A stretch of DNA of 64,000 nt from Phytoseiulus persimilis (lineage: Eukaryota > Arthropoda > Arachnida > Mesostigmata > Phytoseiidae): assembly GCA_037576195.1 (NCBI GenBank), contig CM075104.1, positions 16,756,211 through 16,820,210 on the forward strand, in the 5' to 3' direction. Positions 35,321 through 47,291 of the stretch are shown here, piece after piece. Both the position numbers and the translations under genes were made by a program. The notes below the pieces were generated by a model. That model was not told the DNA's origin. It searched no databases and worked only from the letters and a program-made list of their open reading frames with translations. The first letter of the stretch is position 1. Each line of letters begins with the position of its first letter.

Positions 35321-36855
35321 CTGGGTAAGGCCTCGCACGGATCTCCTTCCTACAACCGGATTCCGAATCCAAGACGGGGACTCAGCGCGTTGGGAACTTC
35401 TCTCTCGTGCAATGGGATGGGACGAGACCACAGCGTGAGTGATTGTATGTATACCTATATCCTGCTCGGATGTGCTCTCGCGAAATTCCACAACCACCTC
35501 AAAGCGATCGTTCTCGGTCTATTAGCTGGCGGGCACCACTCGGCGATATCCTAACAAGCTGTCGCCACCTCCCCCCCTTGCTCTACTGTCCCACATGGAT
35601 GCGGGGAATACGCGTCCTCCAGGAGTCAAAAAATTCTCAGGGAGGATCCCTGTGAGTGGGAGGAGCATGGGCAAATTCGATGCCCGGTAAATTGGATCGC
35701 CCTATTCGGAAGATGAACACTTCATAGCTTCGTCTCTGGCTCGAGATGTTTCCGCTAAGCGGAATCGCGGACCTGAGGCATTGAAAGGGGGAGTTTGGCA
35801 ACGGACCGGCTGTTAGCACGAAAACAATCTCCTCAAAATAGAATCTAGTTCGTTCTGTAAACAGTCCACGGACCGATCTAGAGGAGATGCAACGCTTTGA
35901 GAAAGTTGCTCTTCTTCACCCATGCTGTTCAATGGGTTGCAAAAGCGACGGTATCGATATTCCCTTCTGTTAGCTCCGTTTCATAACCGAAGCAATTTGG
36001 CAATTTTCGACCCACTTTTTTCACCTTCCATAGTGTGGCGACTTCAGGTAGTTCTCGGTACCGACGGTTCCCTCAAGGGTCAAGCTTGAAATATTCATAC
36101 CGCTCTTCGACTAGCTCGAGAAATCCCTTGACGAGAAGAACGCGGATACACAATATTCGATTCTGCGTCCATCTCTGCCCGTTCATATTTTTCCCCGAGC
36201 GAGTCGATCTTTCCGGCTGATCTGTGCCGTTTTCCTATGCTCCATCGCCAACATCCGCTCGAGCCACACAACTTCGATCTTCCAGAAAACCAAATTAGCC
36301 CACCGTTTTCCTGACCTCGGGTTGCGGCCGCATCTCCGCGCACTCTTGATTGTAACACCGCTCGCTAATAGTTGACTATGCGAGCCAATCACACCGAATG
36401 GTGTTTATTCGAGTTGCACCCGAAGATAATGTTAGGAACGTTCCCCTGAACGCACATTGCACAAAGCGTGGGAGACCTGTTTTTGCGATGTGATCTTCTG
36501 CAACGAACAACGCTACCGGGAGTCCAGCGCGCCCCCTCTGGGAACGAACGAAGCGGGAAAGATACTCCGCCATTCAACAAGAACACGAGTTCGATGTATC
36601 AAAGACCATCGTGAGCCGTGTGTCGGATGGCGATCTCAGGGTGAATCCATCATGTTCGGAATGGATGGGCGAGTTATCGAGTTCCCCATGTCGATTTCGG
36701 TCGAGTGGAGAAATTCAGGCGAGCCTAAGGACTCAGTCGTTATCGGCAGCCGTCGGCGTCGTCGTCGTTCACGAGAGGAAGAGATACGTCCGCTCTGAAT
36801 GACCTGTGAGGATTCTCCGCGGCACTGCCGGCAACAACCGGTAAAGCCGGCTCGT

Positions 36856-36946
36856 TCGACGGACGGACGGACGGTGGTCGGATTGACCGACCGACAGATG
36901 GACGGACCGGACAGCTAGCTGGCTGACTGGCTGTTTGGCTAGCTAT
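36856..36946. repeat. GACG / CTGG-rich simple repeats
   Basis: GACG tetranucleotides occur tandemly, followed by related GACC, GACA and CTGG/CTAG units. The 99-codon minus-strand frame across it consists largely of repeat-derived Ser/Pro/Arg and is not a gene. Confidence 0.8.
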
Positions 36947-37138
36947 ACAACGTCGACGGTTGGGATACCTATCTTCACCGAACAATCGGATCCATCCTTG
37001 CCAGAATCTTAATGCTGCTGGCATTACAAAAGCGTACACAGGACGACCTTAGGACGCGTCACCGGTTTGGCTCCGGTGAAGAAGACGATACGTTTGTTCA
37101 AGGCTGGTGGCCCTCCAGTTGCAGCCGAAAGTTATTTT

Positions 37139-37502
37139 CTACTCTTCAACGAGACAGTCAGTCAGCGAGTGAGGCATTCGAGCGGCTTCATCAACAATTG
37201 ATACGAGCGACGCTGCATCGTTTATGTGGACGATGGACCGCGGCCGCTTCTGCTCAAATATTCTGTGTCCAAACATCAACAAATCATTCGAAATCGTTCT
37301 CGATGAATGAACTTCGCGGATCATTTGAAACGACGCTTCATGGCTGCGATCCGTGAGGGGTTCAAGTTCCGACATCGGGATTAGCCCAGGCTCTGGAATT
37401 CTGCTCAATCGCTCCAGCAGACGAAAATCGAACTCCAATCGGAGGACGATCTGCGGATCATAAGGACGGCGCTCCGGAGGAGTGCATAGCTGATGGATCT
37501 GT
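37139..37502 (-). other. Possible terminal coding exon, family not recognised
   Basis: A minus-strand frame of about 120 codons runs from an acceptor-like site (CACTGTACAG) to a TAG. Its composition is unlike chance translation: rich in Glu, Leu and Ile, no Trp and only two Cys. Parts read QIHQLCTPPERRPYDPQIVL and IPMSELEPLTDRSHEASFQM. There is no methionine start near the acceptor, as expected of an internal or last exon. I cannot find upstream exons with confidence and know no matching family. Confidence 0.32.
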
Positions 37503-40500
37503 CTGTACAGTGATCAGCGAAACAGTTATGATGGTCTGGTGGAGACGGACTCGGCTTGCCGGGAAGTTTCTGGAGCCACCACAAGCAGAGCCGTCAACAG
37601 TAACGACATCATTTGTTTTGAATCGTGTCTTTGTTTGCTCGCGCAATGTTTGTCCTCCGCGCAAGACGACACCCCATAACGAAACTACAGCTACTCTGCT
37701 TTCCCGCTCTGCTTGTGGCGGAGCCACAGATCTCAAACAATGCCGCCGTTCAGCTGTATAATCTGCGAACGACGCGAGCATTGCATCTGCCGGGACCTCT
37801 TCGGCTGTATGTAGTCATTGCAGAAGAAGCGGCAGCGGCGGCGGCAGCTGTCGTCGGCTAGGGTAACATCAACAAGGTCGCCCGGAAACTCCGGAAGCTC
37901 AGTTAGGCCAAGCCGGAGACGAGCGAATGTCCGTGCGCCTCTCTCGTCTTTCCTGTAACAGAGCTGCCGCATGTGGGGTCGACTGTTCCAATGACCTTCA
38001 CCCGGCGGAATTTCCTTCCTTGAATCTCAATTGGAAATCAATCGCTCCACGTTCCTCGTGGAAAGAACGCCTAACGAATCTCGGTCTCTTCGAACCGCCT
38101 GCTACTTGGAGGGAGCCGGCGGTTCCAACAAACGAGCAAGAACCCTCGGAGTTTGAACCTCCCCCTCTTGATTTCTCGAAGGGAGACGTATCCCTCGCCA
38201 TAATTCGAAGCACAGCTGGGGCAATGGAATTCTCCCGCGGCTCATGTCGAACGCCAACGGGAGTCGTGTGCAGGCGGAGATTTTTCGGGTTTCACGAATA
38301 TCTCGAAATCCGGGCCGCGTCTCACCTGGAGAGCGCAAACTTCTAGGGGGGATCTTGTCTGTGGTTTCTCTCAATTTCCCGGATCCTCGATCGAGCCCAA
38401 CCATTCTCGATGCGGTCACATGTTTCCGCAGTTAGAATAGATGCTCACGACACATCTTGATGTAGATTGCGGTGGATCCAGAAGATGAGCGCGTGGCACT
38501 GTTGGACTGCAGAAAAAATACCATTGCCACACAAGTGCCCTTGTTGAACGAACCCGATCTGAATAGCATTGACCCTCACCGCTCTCAAGCGCTGCTACGT
38601 ATTGCTAACGGAAACTTCTCGTCCACTTCCTGACTCTTCGCAGCCGAACTCGAAAGACTGCACACGGGTGTTGTCATCGTGGGAGAATTCTCAAACATTC
38701 CAAACGATTGGGCGGAGTTGTTCTGTGGTCGTTTGTCCGCAGCTCGGTCGTTCACGTCCCGCGTACTTTCCGTCCGTACCCCGTTCGCTTCCCGCGCGGG
38801 CTTCGTTCACGTTACCAGAACAGCAGCTCTGGCTGTATTCAACTTGGATGAAACGGAGACAGTAACCCAGCTGTTATGCAGTAATGCCGTGGAATCCGAT
38901 GGATGCAACTGAGGTTTCTACCGTCTTAGCGGGAGGACTGCCCGTGACCTTGGCTCTTTCGGGATAACAATAGCTACCGGCCGCCGATTGCATCAGTTGA
39001 AGATCAACTGCTGCTGTTAAAGGATGACGAGAGAAGAGCTCTTATTTTTTCTTCGCCCGTTTTGACACGAAAAAAAAAAAGAAACTCGGTCGGCACTGCT
39101 ACGTGAAGACGGTCCGAACAAGGGACATCCGACTTGTCCCACAGTTGACCACAACGAGTAGCTGCTCGCTCGCCGTTCGAGGGCTGGTAAACGGATCCGC
39201 TGCGTAAACAAAGGATTCCCAGGCTAATTGTTAATTGCGTTAACCCTAGCTCGCAAGTTTTAGCAAGGGTCAACTTCTTTTGGTTTCAAATTATTTCGTT
39301 GTTTCGACCGACCACTTTGGCACCGGAGTTGACGGTTGCAGCAGCGATGACACCGATTTTGTCAGGCGGCTCCTAACGAAGGAAGCTTCCGCGGCTCGCG
39401 CGGACACTGGCGAACCCGACGTCTGACTCACTCTGTTGTTCGGACGTATCGACGACACGCCTCACACGACTTTTGAACTGGCAGGTATTCCGTCAGAGCG
39501 AAGATTCATCTATCTTCGTTGAGATCGCCGTGAAGCGTCGGTAGCCGACTGAGGCGCGGCGTCGCAAATAAACTGCGAGCCACTGCGTCCGATGGCATCT
39601 CGATGCCCTCCCTTCGTTCTTCCCCGGCCACGCGAGTCATCCGGCCGCCTCCCCACAGTTTCCTCGCGCGTTGCGTTTTGAACGCCCCAAAACTACAACG
39701 CTATGAGGTCTGAATTCTCGACTGAAGTACCCTAGAGACAGTTCGTCGCAGCTAGCGGTACCGTTCCGCCGAAATAGGCTCAGAATCGAGATCCCAATCC
39801 ACCTCGAACGCGACGTTGAGGGCGGCGTTGCACTCGAATCGCAAACACACGTTCAGGATTGATTATGGATGGAGCGTGCCCTTTCTCGAAAGAAAAATTC
39901 AATGCCAGGAGCGAAACTTGTCAGAGATGAGCTCAAGAATTTCATCTGCTGACGGTGTTCCTTTTGAAGTGCTGATGACACCATCGTCGATCACTGGTTA
40001 CTTTCTGTTTCGCACTCTCTTCCAGCAACTCAGCTCGTCTTCTGCCTCGTATTCCTCACTTCGTCTCTTGCTCGTTTTTGTCACTTTTCTTCTATGATCT
40101 TCATCTCGTCATCTGCCGAGTAGATTACAGCACAATAGGAATCGAAGACATGTTTCCCCTAAGATTTCTGAACAGGGAACACTTTCGAGAGGCGAACAAT
40201 TATTAACGGCGGATATGTTGTCGGCAAACGTTCGAGCCAGCTGTTCCAAAGACAGTCGACAGCGAGAGGGTGAAAACCCACAAAGGCACCGACTGCTTAA
40301 TCTTCCCGACATTCTTTCTTGGTCGACCTGACGAAGCACTCATTGTATTGGAATCAAAGCTGCCTACTCGTGCCGAGAGCCGAGCTAAAAATATAGTTCC
40401 CCTCCAACCGGTATCCCGAATGGCTTTGCCTTCTCTCCCGAGTAGGTATATGCTCCGCGCATTTTTTGGCGATTAGGCGAACTTCTTCTGGCAATCGAAA

Positions 40501-43500
40501 GGGTGCCACGCGACGAGTTTCTTTCCTGTGGTGTTTCGATTTTGCTAAACAGTGTTCCCGCGGAGTTCTAACATTTCCGAGCGGCTGCACAACTCACGGC
40601 ACGTCGGGCCTCGATCTGAACAGAAGGACGAACTCCACTCGAGCATCGGGCTCCGTACATGACAATGCTCCCCCGGGGATCAGCTGTTCTGTCGTCGCGG
40701 CGGCGGTAGAATTACCGCCAAGGTCATGCAGAACACTGATTGGTTCGCAAACATCTTCCAACAGGCGTTCCGGCGTCAAAGGCGAAATTAGCGAAAGAGC
40801 CGCCAGAGACGGCAAAATAAAAAGTGAGCTTTCTTCTCGGACCGATTAGGTAAGGACTAGTACTTCGGCTCGCTACGTTGCATCACCATAGCTACGCGAC
40901 GGCCGCCCGACCGCCCGCCCGCCCGCCGCCCTTTCGGCTGTGGTGCTGGTGATGGCCTCTGACCCCAGCGCTGGATGAGCAACAGGGATGATTCTCTCGT
41001 TCGTCTCGGCCAGGACCCATTCCACGGCATCAGCTTGCTTGGCTACCTGCTCGGTCTGTCGGTATATTTGTCTGAGGCCAACTCGTCCGTCGCTCGCTCG
41101 TCTGGTCAGCGACAGCAGCGGCAGCCGCAACAACAAGTGCAATATAACAACAAATAACCAGCACGGCGCGCGGTTTACAGTGGCTCCCTGATTGCAAAGT
41201 TGGCTCCGCAGTTGAGCTCGGTGGGCGGAATATGAAAACGAAGGATGCGGCGACGACAAAAAAAAATAAGAAGGTGGAGAAGAGAAGGGACTATCTCCCT
41301 CACGAGCAGATCATTGGTCACTCGATCGATCCCGCTGCGAATCGATCAAAGTCACCACGATTGAGCAACACTCTCTTGTTTGAAAGCCTTCTTTCTCGGA
41401 TAGAATTCGTCTGAGCAGGACCTTGACTCGGTAGCGCAATTGTTTCCCGATCAAGACTAGCATTGGGTGACCGGCACACATCCGATTCTTCTTCCGAAAT
41501 CGAGTCGGCGCCCCACGTTCCAGGGGGCAAGGAGGGCAAGGCTTCGTTCGCACCGAGGAACAAGCGCGTGACGACTCAGAGAAAGCTGCGCGAAACGTTC
41601 CGGAGACTCGACGCTCCAAATTCACGGGTCTTCCTCGTGTCATTCCCTTGGGGTCGAACGATGGCCGATCATCGTGGGCCGGGACCCGGCCTCGCCCAGC
41701 TCGACTTTCAGAAACCCGAAATAGTTAAGAATCCCTCATCGGGCGCATTCTGCATTCTGGCGTCCTAGAACGTCATCGGGAAATCGTTAACGTTCAGAAA
41801 AGTTTGGTGTTTCCCAACAGGAAGCGAGGAATTCCTCCCTAGTACGCACTACAACTCCCATCCCGCCAAGGGTTCAGAACGGTGCCGAGCGTGAAGCTAG
41901 CTGGAAGGGCCGCCCGCCTTTCGTGACCGGTTGCTTCTGCCGATGTCGAACAAAGTTCACGTTCGATTATAAACCGGAGAAACAATCCAGTGGAGTGGCG
42001 AATGTAGAATGACGAATGGACAATTCGTCCGACCGGCGACGAGGCATACAAAAAGGTTTGAGGCGACCCGCACGAGCGGTCACGGAGCCGCGCCCAGGAA
42101 GACAGGTAACCGCGCACACGTCGTCGCCTCCACCACCCATTTATTCCATTTCACTTAGCATCCAACATCCATAAACGCATTAACACCCATTCTTTGGATG
42201 ACTAAGCGTCGCTTCCTCGCGGTCGGCTCTTCACAGCAACGGTCGGCGACAACGAACACAGATCTGTCAAACAGACGTCACGAATTAGAATGGGTCCGCT
42301 CGTCGGTGCTCGATCCGAGCCCTGGATTTGGAAATTTGTACGACCGGCGTCGCGAATGCTCACATGGCTTCTCGGCTTTTATCCGACGCACAAGCAGCAT
42401 TGTCTTATCATCGAGTCATGATTGCGGTATGCTTCACCCGTCGGTCACTGCGGCTACTTTCGTTTGTTCGACAGCGTGTGTCTCACTCCTCGGCTCGTTC
42501 CCGCGACTCCCACGTGCGGAATGCGAGAACCGGGCGAGTTGACGGCGTTGAAAATGAATCCAGCGAGAGGAAAATAGAGACGGAGGCGCTTCGGAAGTAA
42601 GGAACCTACAATAGTGGGCTTAAACAACACAGTGTCCGCCCGAGAATAGATCCGACGGGAAGAAAGCTGGCTGACATCGAGGATTGAAGTAGCTCCAGCC
42701 GTTGATAACACTGCGGTCGTATGAGCAGCAGTCCCGGGTCGTTGCGAAGACGCGATTGACTGAATGGATGCAAACCCACGACTCTACGGGGCACCGGGGA
42801 TGAATAACAACAGTGACAACAACCACTCTTCTACCGATCCGAAGAGAATCGTACAGAAGCTGACGCCCCCACAAGGTCGACAAACCAGCTGGGGTTGGGC
42901 TTGGCATCCCGATAAGATGCTCGCCCATGGTTTCGCTATCAGAAATCCGCCGTAGTCGCGGCCGCTGTCGTGACTATATCTTCTACAGCCTGGTTGTCGT
43001 TCCACGGCAGAAGTTTGTGGAGGAATTCGTCGCTCACTTCATGGGGAGAGCCCGGGGTCATAATTGTTGGACATAACGCTACGCGGATTCGAGCTGCGTC
43101 CCTTCGTCAGAGCGACGTCAGTAGACTTTACGACAGGCCATAAATTGACGGCCGTAATCGAAGCGGACAGAGAGGAGGAGTCGAGACTTTCGTGTGAAAC
43201 CCTCATCCGTGCGTTCATCGATCAGCTGCTCGATGGCGGCTGGCGGCTCGATCTGTCAATCAGGAGGTCGGTCGGTATCTACCAGATTTTCTCGGATTGT
43301 CTCGGACGCTGACACCGGCGAACTCTGATCGGAGCGTCCGGCCGAGCGATCGGACGTTAGGATACGAGCCTCCGAGGAATTCGCGATCTTATTTTAATCC
43401 TTGTAGTGGCGGCTAATTCGACCTGCGGGCTGATGCGCTCGCCCGGTAAAGGTACGGTCGCCACTGATTAGCTGCCCTTTAACAGTTATGGCGGAGACTT

Positions 43501-46500
43501 ACGTAACTTAAATCGATCGAGGTCGTCGACCTCGTCATATGTCCGAGCCTCGATCTTCGTCGAAGTCCTCGGAAAATCGATGGCGACAATTACAGCTCCC
43601 TTGGATCGCTCTCTTGACTGACTGTCTGACTGATCAGCTCACTCATTCGTGGCTACTACTGACGGCGGTCGTCGATATTTTTTCCTCCGAAACAGCTTTC
43701 TCGCGGTGTCAGGACGAGAGCGTTGAAATTCGAAGCGCAAACGATGTCTTCAAGCCGATCATCGAGCGAGCGATCGACACGTCAACGTTTCCTTAATTGA
43801 GGTTCTCGGTTTCGTGTGCTTTCGCATGTACGATTGCTCGTCAGGGATGATTGCGGTTAGCAGGTGGAGCCCATCCGGAGCTTTTACATTCGGAACATTT
43901 CATCTGACAAGTGACAAACGAACCAACGCAGCCCATCGGTGACAGATCATGATTTTAGCTACAAGCGATCCAATCGTATGCTGACTTCATATCTCATTTG
44001 TTCTGGGTAGTTAGCACACGCTGCTGTCAGCCCGTTTTCACTCTGACTTAGATCGCTGAATGCAGGCTCAGCGATGTGGAGTCGGGCTGCGGATTTATTC
44101 GAGAACGCTCGGAAGAAGTCCCAACGAGTCACTCCGGGGGCGATTTGAAGTGAATTTCGTGCGATGTCGGTAATCGTTTTGGTTATCCCCAGATTTGCCA
44201 GTTGGCGGAATTCGCTTCGGGATTTCGTACTCCTCCGAAAGGAAAAGTCATCGAGTCAGGGACGCATGTGGATTGGAAGCTTATTGAAACCTTTTGTCGG
44301 AGTCAAGTCAAAGGAACAGTGAATGAGCGCCGGACGGACGGATGAATAACACACGTCCCGTCAGTCGACCATCCGAACCTGCAGCGAACCACTGACCAGT
44401 CAACCGAAGGAGCCACGTTGAGCAACCGGGGTCACGAAGTCGAATATTGAACTTGGTTATAATCAGAAAAAAAGGGAAAAAGTTTTCGCCAATGATTCTT
44501 TTTAATTTCCGCTCGATTCTCCGACGCCTCACTCCGCTCGTCTATTGAGTCCATGTCTTCGCGAGCCGAATATAAGAGGCCTCGGTCTGAAAAGCTCATG
44601 AAGTCGCCGAACATAGAGCCGGCTCCCTTTACCACCCGCCAACTATCATGCGAACCTAAAAGGCGAGCGTGAACTTAACGCGAATGACAACGCGACTGTC
44701 GAGCTAGAGGCGTCGGAACAGTTGTTATAATCTGACAAACCATTTTGCTTTTTTATTTTCTTGGAAGATCGGAATGATCTATCGCTTTAGCGGCCTAAAC
44801 ATGGCGGGGAAGCGCTATTCAAATTTCGCTGACCTTTGGCTGCGTGTTTAGTTGCCCCACGACGTGGGCGTAGCTTTCCATTCCGCGAATAATGGTGAGA
44901 AATTTTTCGATGTCCAAACACCCATCTGTAACCCCCCTCTGGTGGCTTGCTCGCAGGCGTGTAGAACGACCGACCAACCCAGCGGCTGACTGTCATTGAT
45001 TCGTGTACCCTGACTTCGACCATAACCACAAGTTCTCTAGGCTGCGTCATCAGTCGGGGGAATCCATTGCTACTGAGAGAGCCACATTCGGAACACACTG
45101 CGACACTTTCGAAGTCAAGACTGGCTTTCCTACTGAGAGCTTCACCAGAAACTTAACGGCTCACTTTTTTCAGTTGCGTTTCTTCTGTTTCGGAATGCTT
45201 CCTCCCGGGCACCTGAGGGTCCCGTAAGGCGAAAACGTCATTCGCTGGCGGTCGTGACAGTTCAACTTGGCGGAAGGAATTTCCGTCCATTCTTCGGCGA
45301 GGCTCAAATCTCTTCGGAATTCGTTAATGAATTCAAACTGTTATTTTATTGTGAGCGTTAGCAAACGGCAAAAAGTGAATTTCGGTCCCCCGACGAAGGT
45401 GCGAAAGTTCATTCATCGGAAGCGATTCCTTCGAGAAGCTTTCTGTCTCCGCAGTCTTTGTACAACTTTGGAACAACTTTTTATGTATTTATTCGTGAAT
45501 ACTTCTGTACTGAGAGGTGTGGGGGCTCATGTGAGCTGGTCATTGATGAGATTGGCAATCGTCCGGTGAAACGCCGCAATGCGAATCGGGCGCGGAAAAA
45601 AAAACGAGAAACCGCCATAACAATGATAGGTGTCCTACGATACTAACGGTTGTTGATAGCAGTCGGGACGAAATCCCGGTAGCTCAAATAGTTGAAACCG
45701 CACAAAGAACATTCGATAGCGCTGCCGACCGTGCGATACGATTCGGAAAGCGAATGACAGAATACCAACGGTGAGTATTGTCGACGGCAGAATCCTTAGG
45801 ATGCGCTGTCGAGGTTCGGAACGTTCAACTTATCAAAAGTCTTACTATGATAGCGAGTCCGAGCACTACTGCTGTTGCCACGTTCACCCATTCTCAAATT
45901 AAAGCTTTTGAAGTTTCCAAACTCTCACCAGAAAACGGGCTCAAGCGCTTCGTGCTTGATCAAATTTCTCGACCAGGTTTAAGGATACCTTGCACATCGC
46001 AGCGGGTTCGTGGACTTCCTCGGTCCTCCTACTCCTGGTGAAAAACACAGAACACGCACCCCGTTCAAGGAAGAGGTTCGAACACACTTTCAGCTAAGAA
46101 TGTGATTTTTTGTTCACTCACGAGAAATAGCGTGTTCCAAGGTATCCGATCCAGTATCCAATAGGCTCAAAGGGTGAAAAACACAACTTAGTTTGTAGTG
46201 TACAGAAATGTTTCGCTCGTTTCACGAGACCACTTGTGTCTATGCACACAGTTGTAGACGCAGTTCATCGAGAAATGTTCCCTCTGGACGGCTGGGGTCG
46301 CCGGTTGGCATTGGAAAGGGTCCGGCAGAGGAGCAAGATTGCCCTCTCAACCCACAGTCATCGGGCAGCCCGTGGGAAGGTTCTTGAACGGTCTGAACGG
46401 CAGGAAGGCGGATGGGTCTTGAAGATTTGGAACTTTGAGCGGCTTCGAACTTCGGTTGCAATCGATGCACTCTTTCCAGATGAGTTATCGAGAAGTTACG

Positions 46501-46849
46501 GCGATCTCTCCTCTGACTTCCAATCTGGACCGCGTTCTTCAAAGAACCGTTCCTCTGGGTAGCGGGGCAAGCGGTGTCAAAGGTTTCCGATGAAGACCGT
46601 TACTCCGTGGAGAGGGTAACGGTTTCCCTTTCCCGACAACAGACACTTCTGAAACACGCGTGATTTTTTCCGCGCAGAGATTCTGGATCGAAACGCGCCG
46701 CGAATTCCCGATAGGCCACCCGATGCTTACCAATTTCAAGTCAGAGAATCTGAGGATGCTTTGGTGGACGAGGGGAATATGGGTCACCCGACCGCACACG
46801 CCCTGACCTTTTACTTGCGTTCTAACTTCGAGCGATATTCGGAGCGAAC
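37503..46849. other. Gene-poor interval, part 2
   Basis: No recognisable gene. A plus-strand frame at 37927-38346 has protein-like composition in its middle but no start or splice support. A run of 11 A lies at 39070-39080, and CCCG units lie at 40903-40930. No frame of 60 codons starts between about 39212 and 39815 or between about 43797 and 44307, so those parts look non-coding. Confidence 0.45.
40903..40930. repeat. CCCG tetranucleotide repeat
   Basis: Tandem CCCG/CCGC units form the most GC-rich short patch in this part of the window. It is outside supported coding sequence. Confidence 0.85.
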
Positions 46850-47288
46850 TCACAGGAGGGAAACCGATGTCAACTTCGAAACAAGGGCCAGAGGCATAGC
46901 GGGAATTCTTGAGAGACGCTCAGAGGAGCGGCGGGGATTTACCTCGAGACCTTTCCTCCCTCCCTGAACTGGGATCTGCGAAGAAATTTCGTTCATGTAA
47001 TTCTGCTTTGTGACGATTCTTTCGACCGGAATCAGGCCCTCTTGCCGGCCCCAGATCTGTGGTTGGGCTGGGAACAAGTTTAGCTGCAAGGCTTGTATTT
47101 TTGGGATACAGAGCTTCCTCTTCGGATGGTTCCCGTCTCTTCCTACGGAGACCGGATCAGACATCCCTCCGTACCCACCTCCGGCATCAACCGACACCCC
47201 ACGGGCTGTTGAAGCCACTTGTGGAAGTCCGAACCGGGACGTCGGAAGGAAATTCAGCGGAGCCCTGATCCCAAATTTAGGGTCACGC
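46850..47288 (-). other. Possible coding segment with a splice donor, family not recognised
   Basis: A minus-strand frame is open for about 145 codons after a TAG at 47291-47289. Gly, Pro and Gln are frequent and there is one Cys and one Trp. It includes SVDAGGGYGGMSDPVSVGRD and QLNLFPAQPQIWGRQEGLIP. A donor-like GAG/GTAAAT lies near 46943, so the exon could end there. No clear acceptor or ATG start is visible. It may be an internal exon or a chance frame. Confidence 0.25.
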
Positions 47289-47291
47289 TAG

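Larger units (their letters stand above)
27354..37138. other. Gene-poor interval, part 1
   Basis: Nearly 10 kb has no recognisable gene on either strand. From about 29504 to 30737 there is no frame of 60 codons at all. The longest frame is a 194-codon minus one at 33082-33666 with no domain, close to the length expected once by chance in a window this size. Simple repeats lie at 35297-35320 and 36856-36946. The near part should hold the promoter and 5' exon of the proline-rich gene. Confidence 0.5.

Noticed and set aside
36740-37039. 99-codon minus frame rich in Ser, Pro and Arg
   Set aside because: It is largely a translation of GACG/CTGG simple repeats.
43510-43540. Short palindrome GAGGTCGTCGACCTC
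   Set aside because: A perfect inverted repeat this short occurs by chance and has no flanking features suggesting an operator or hairpin RNA.
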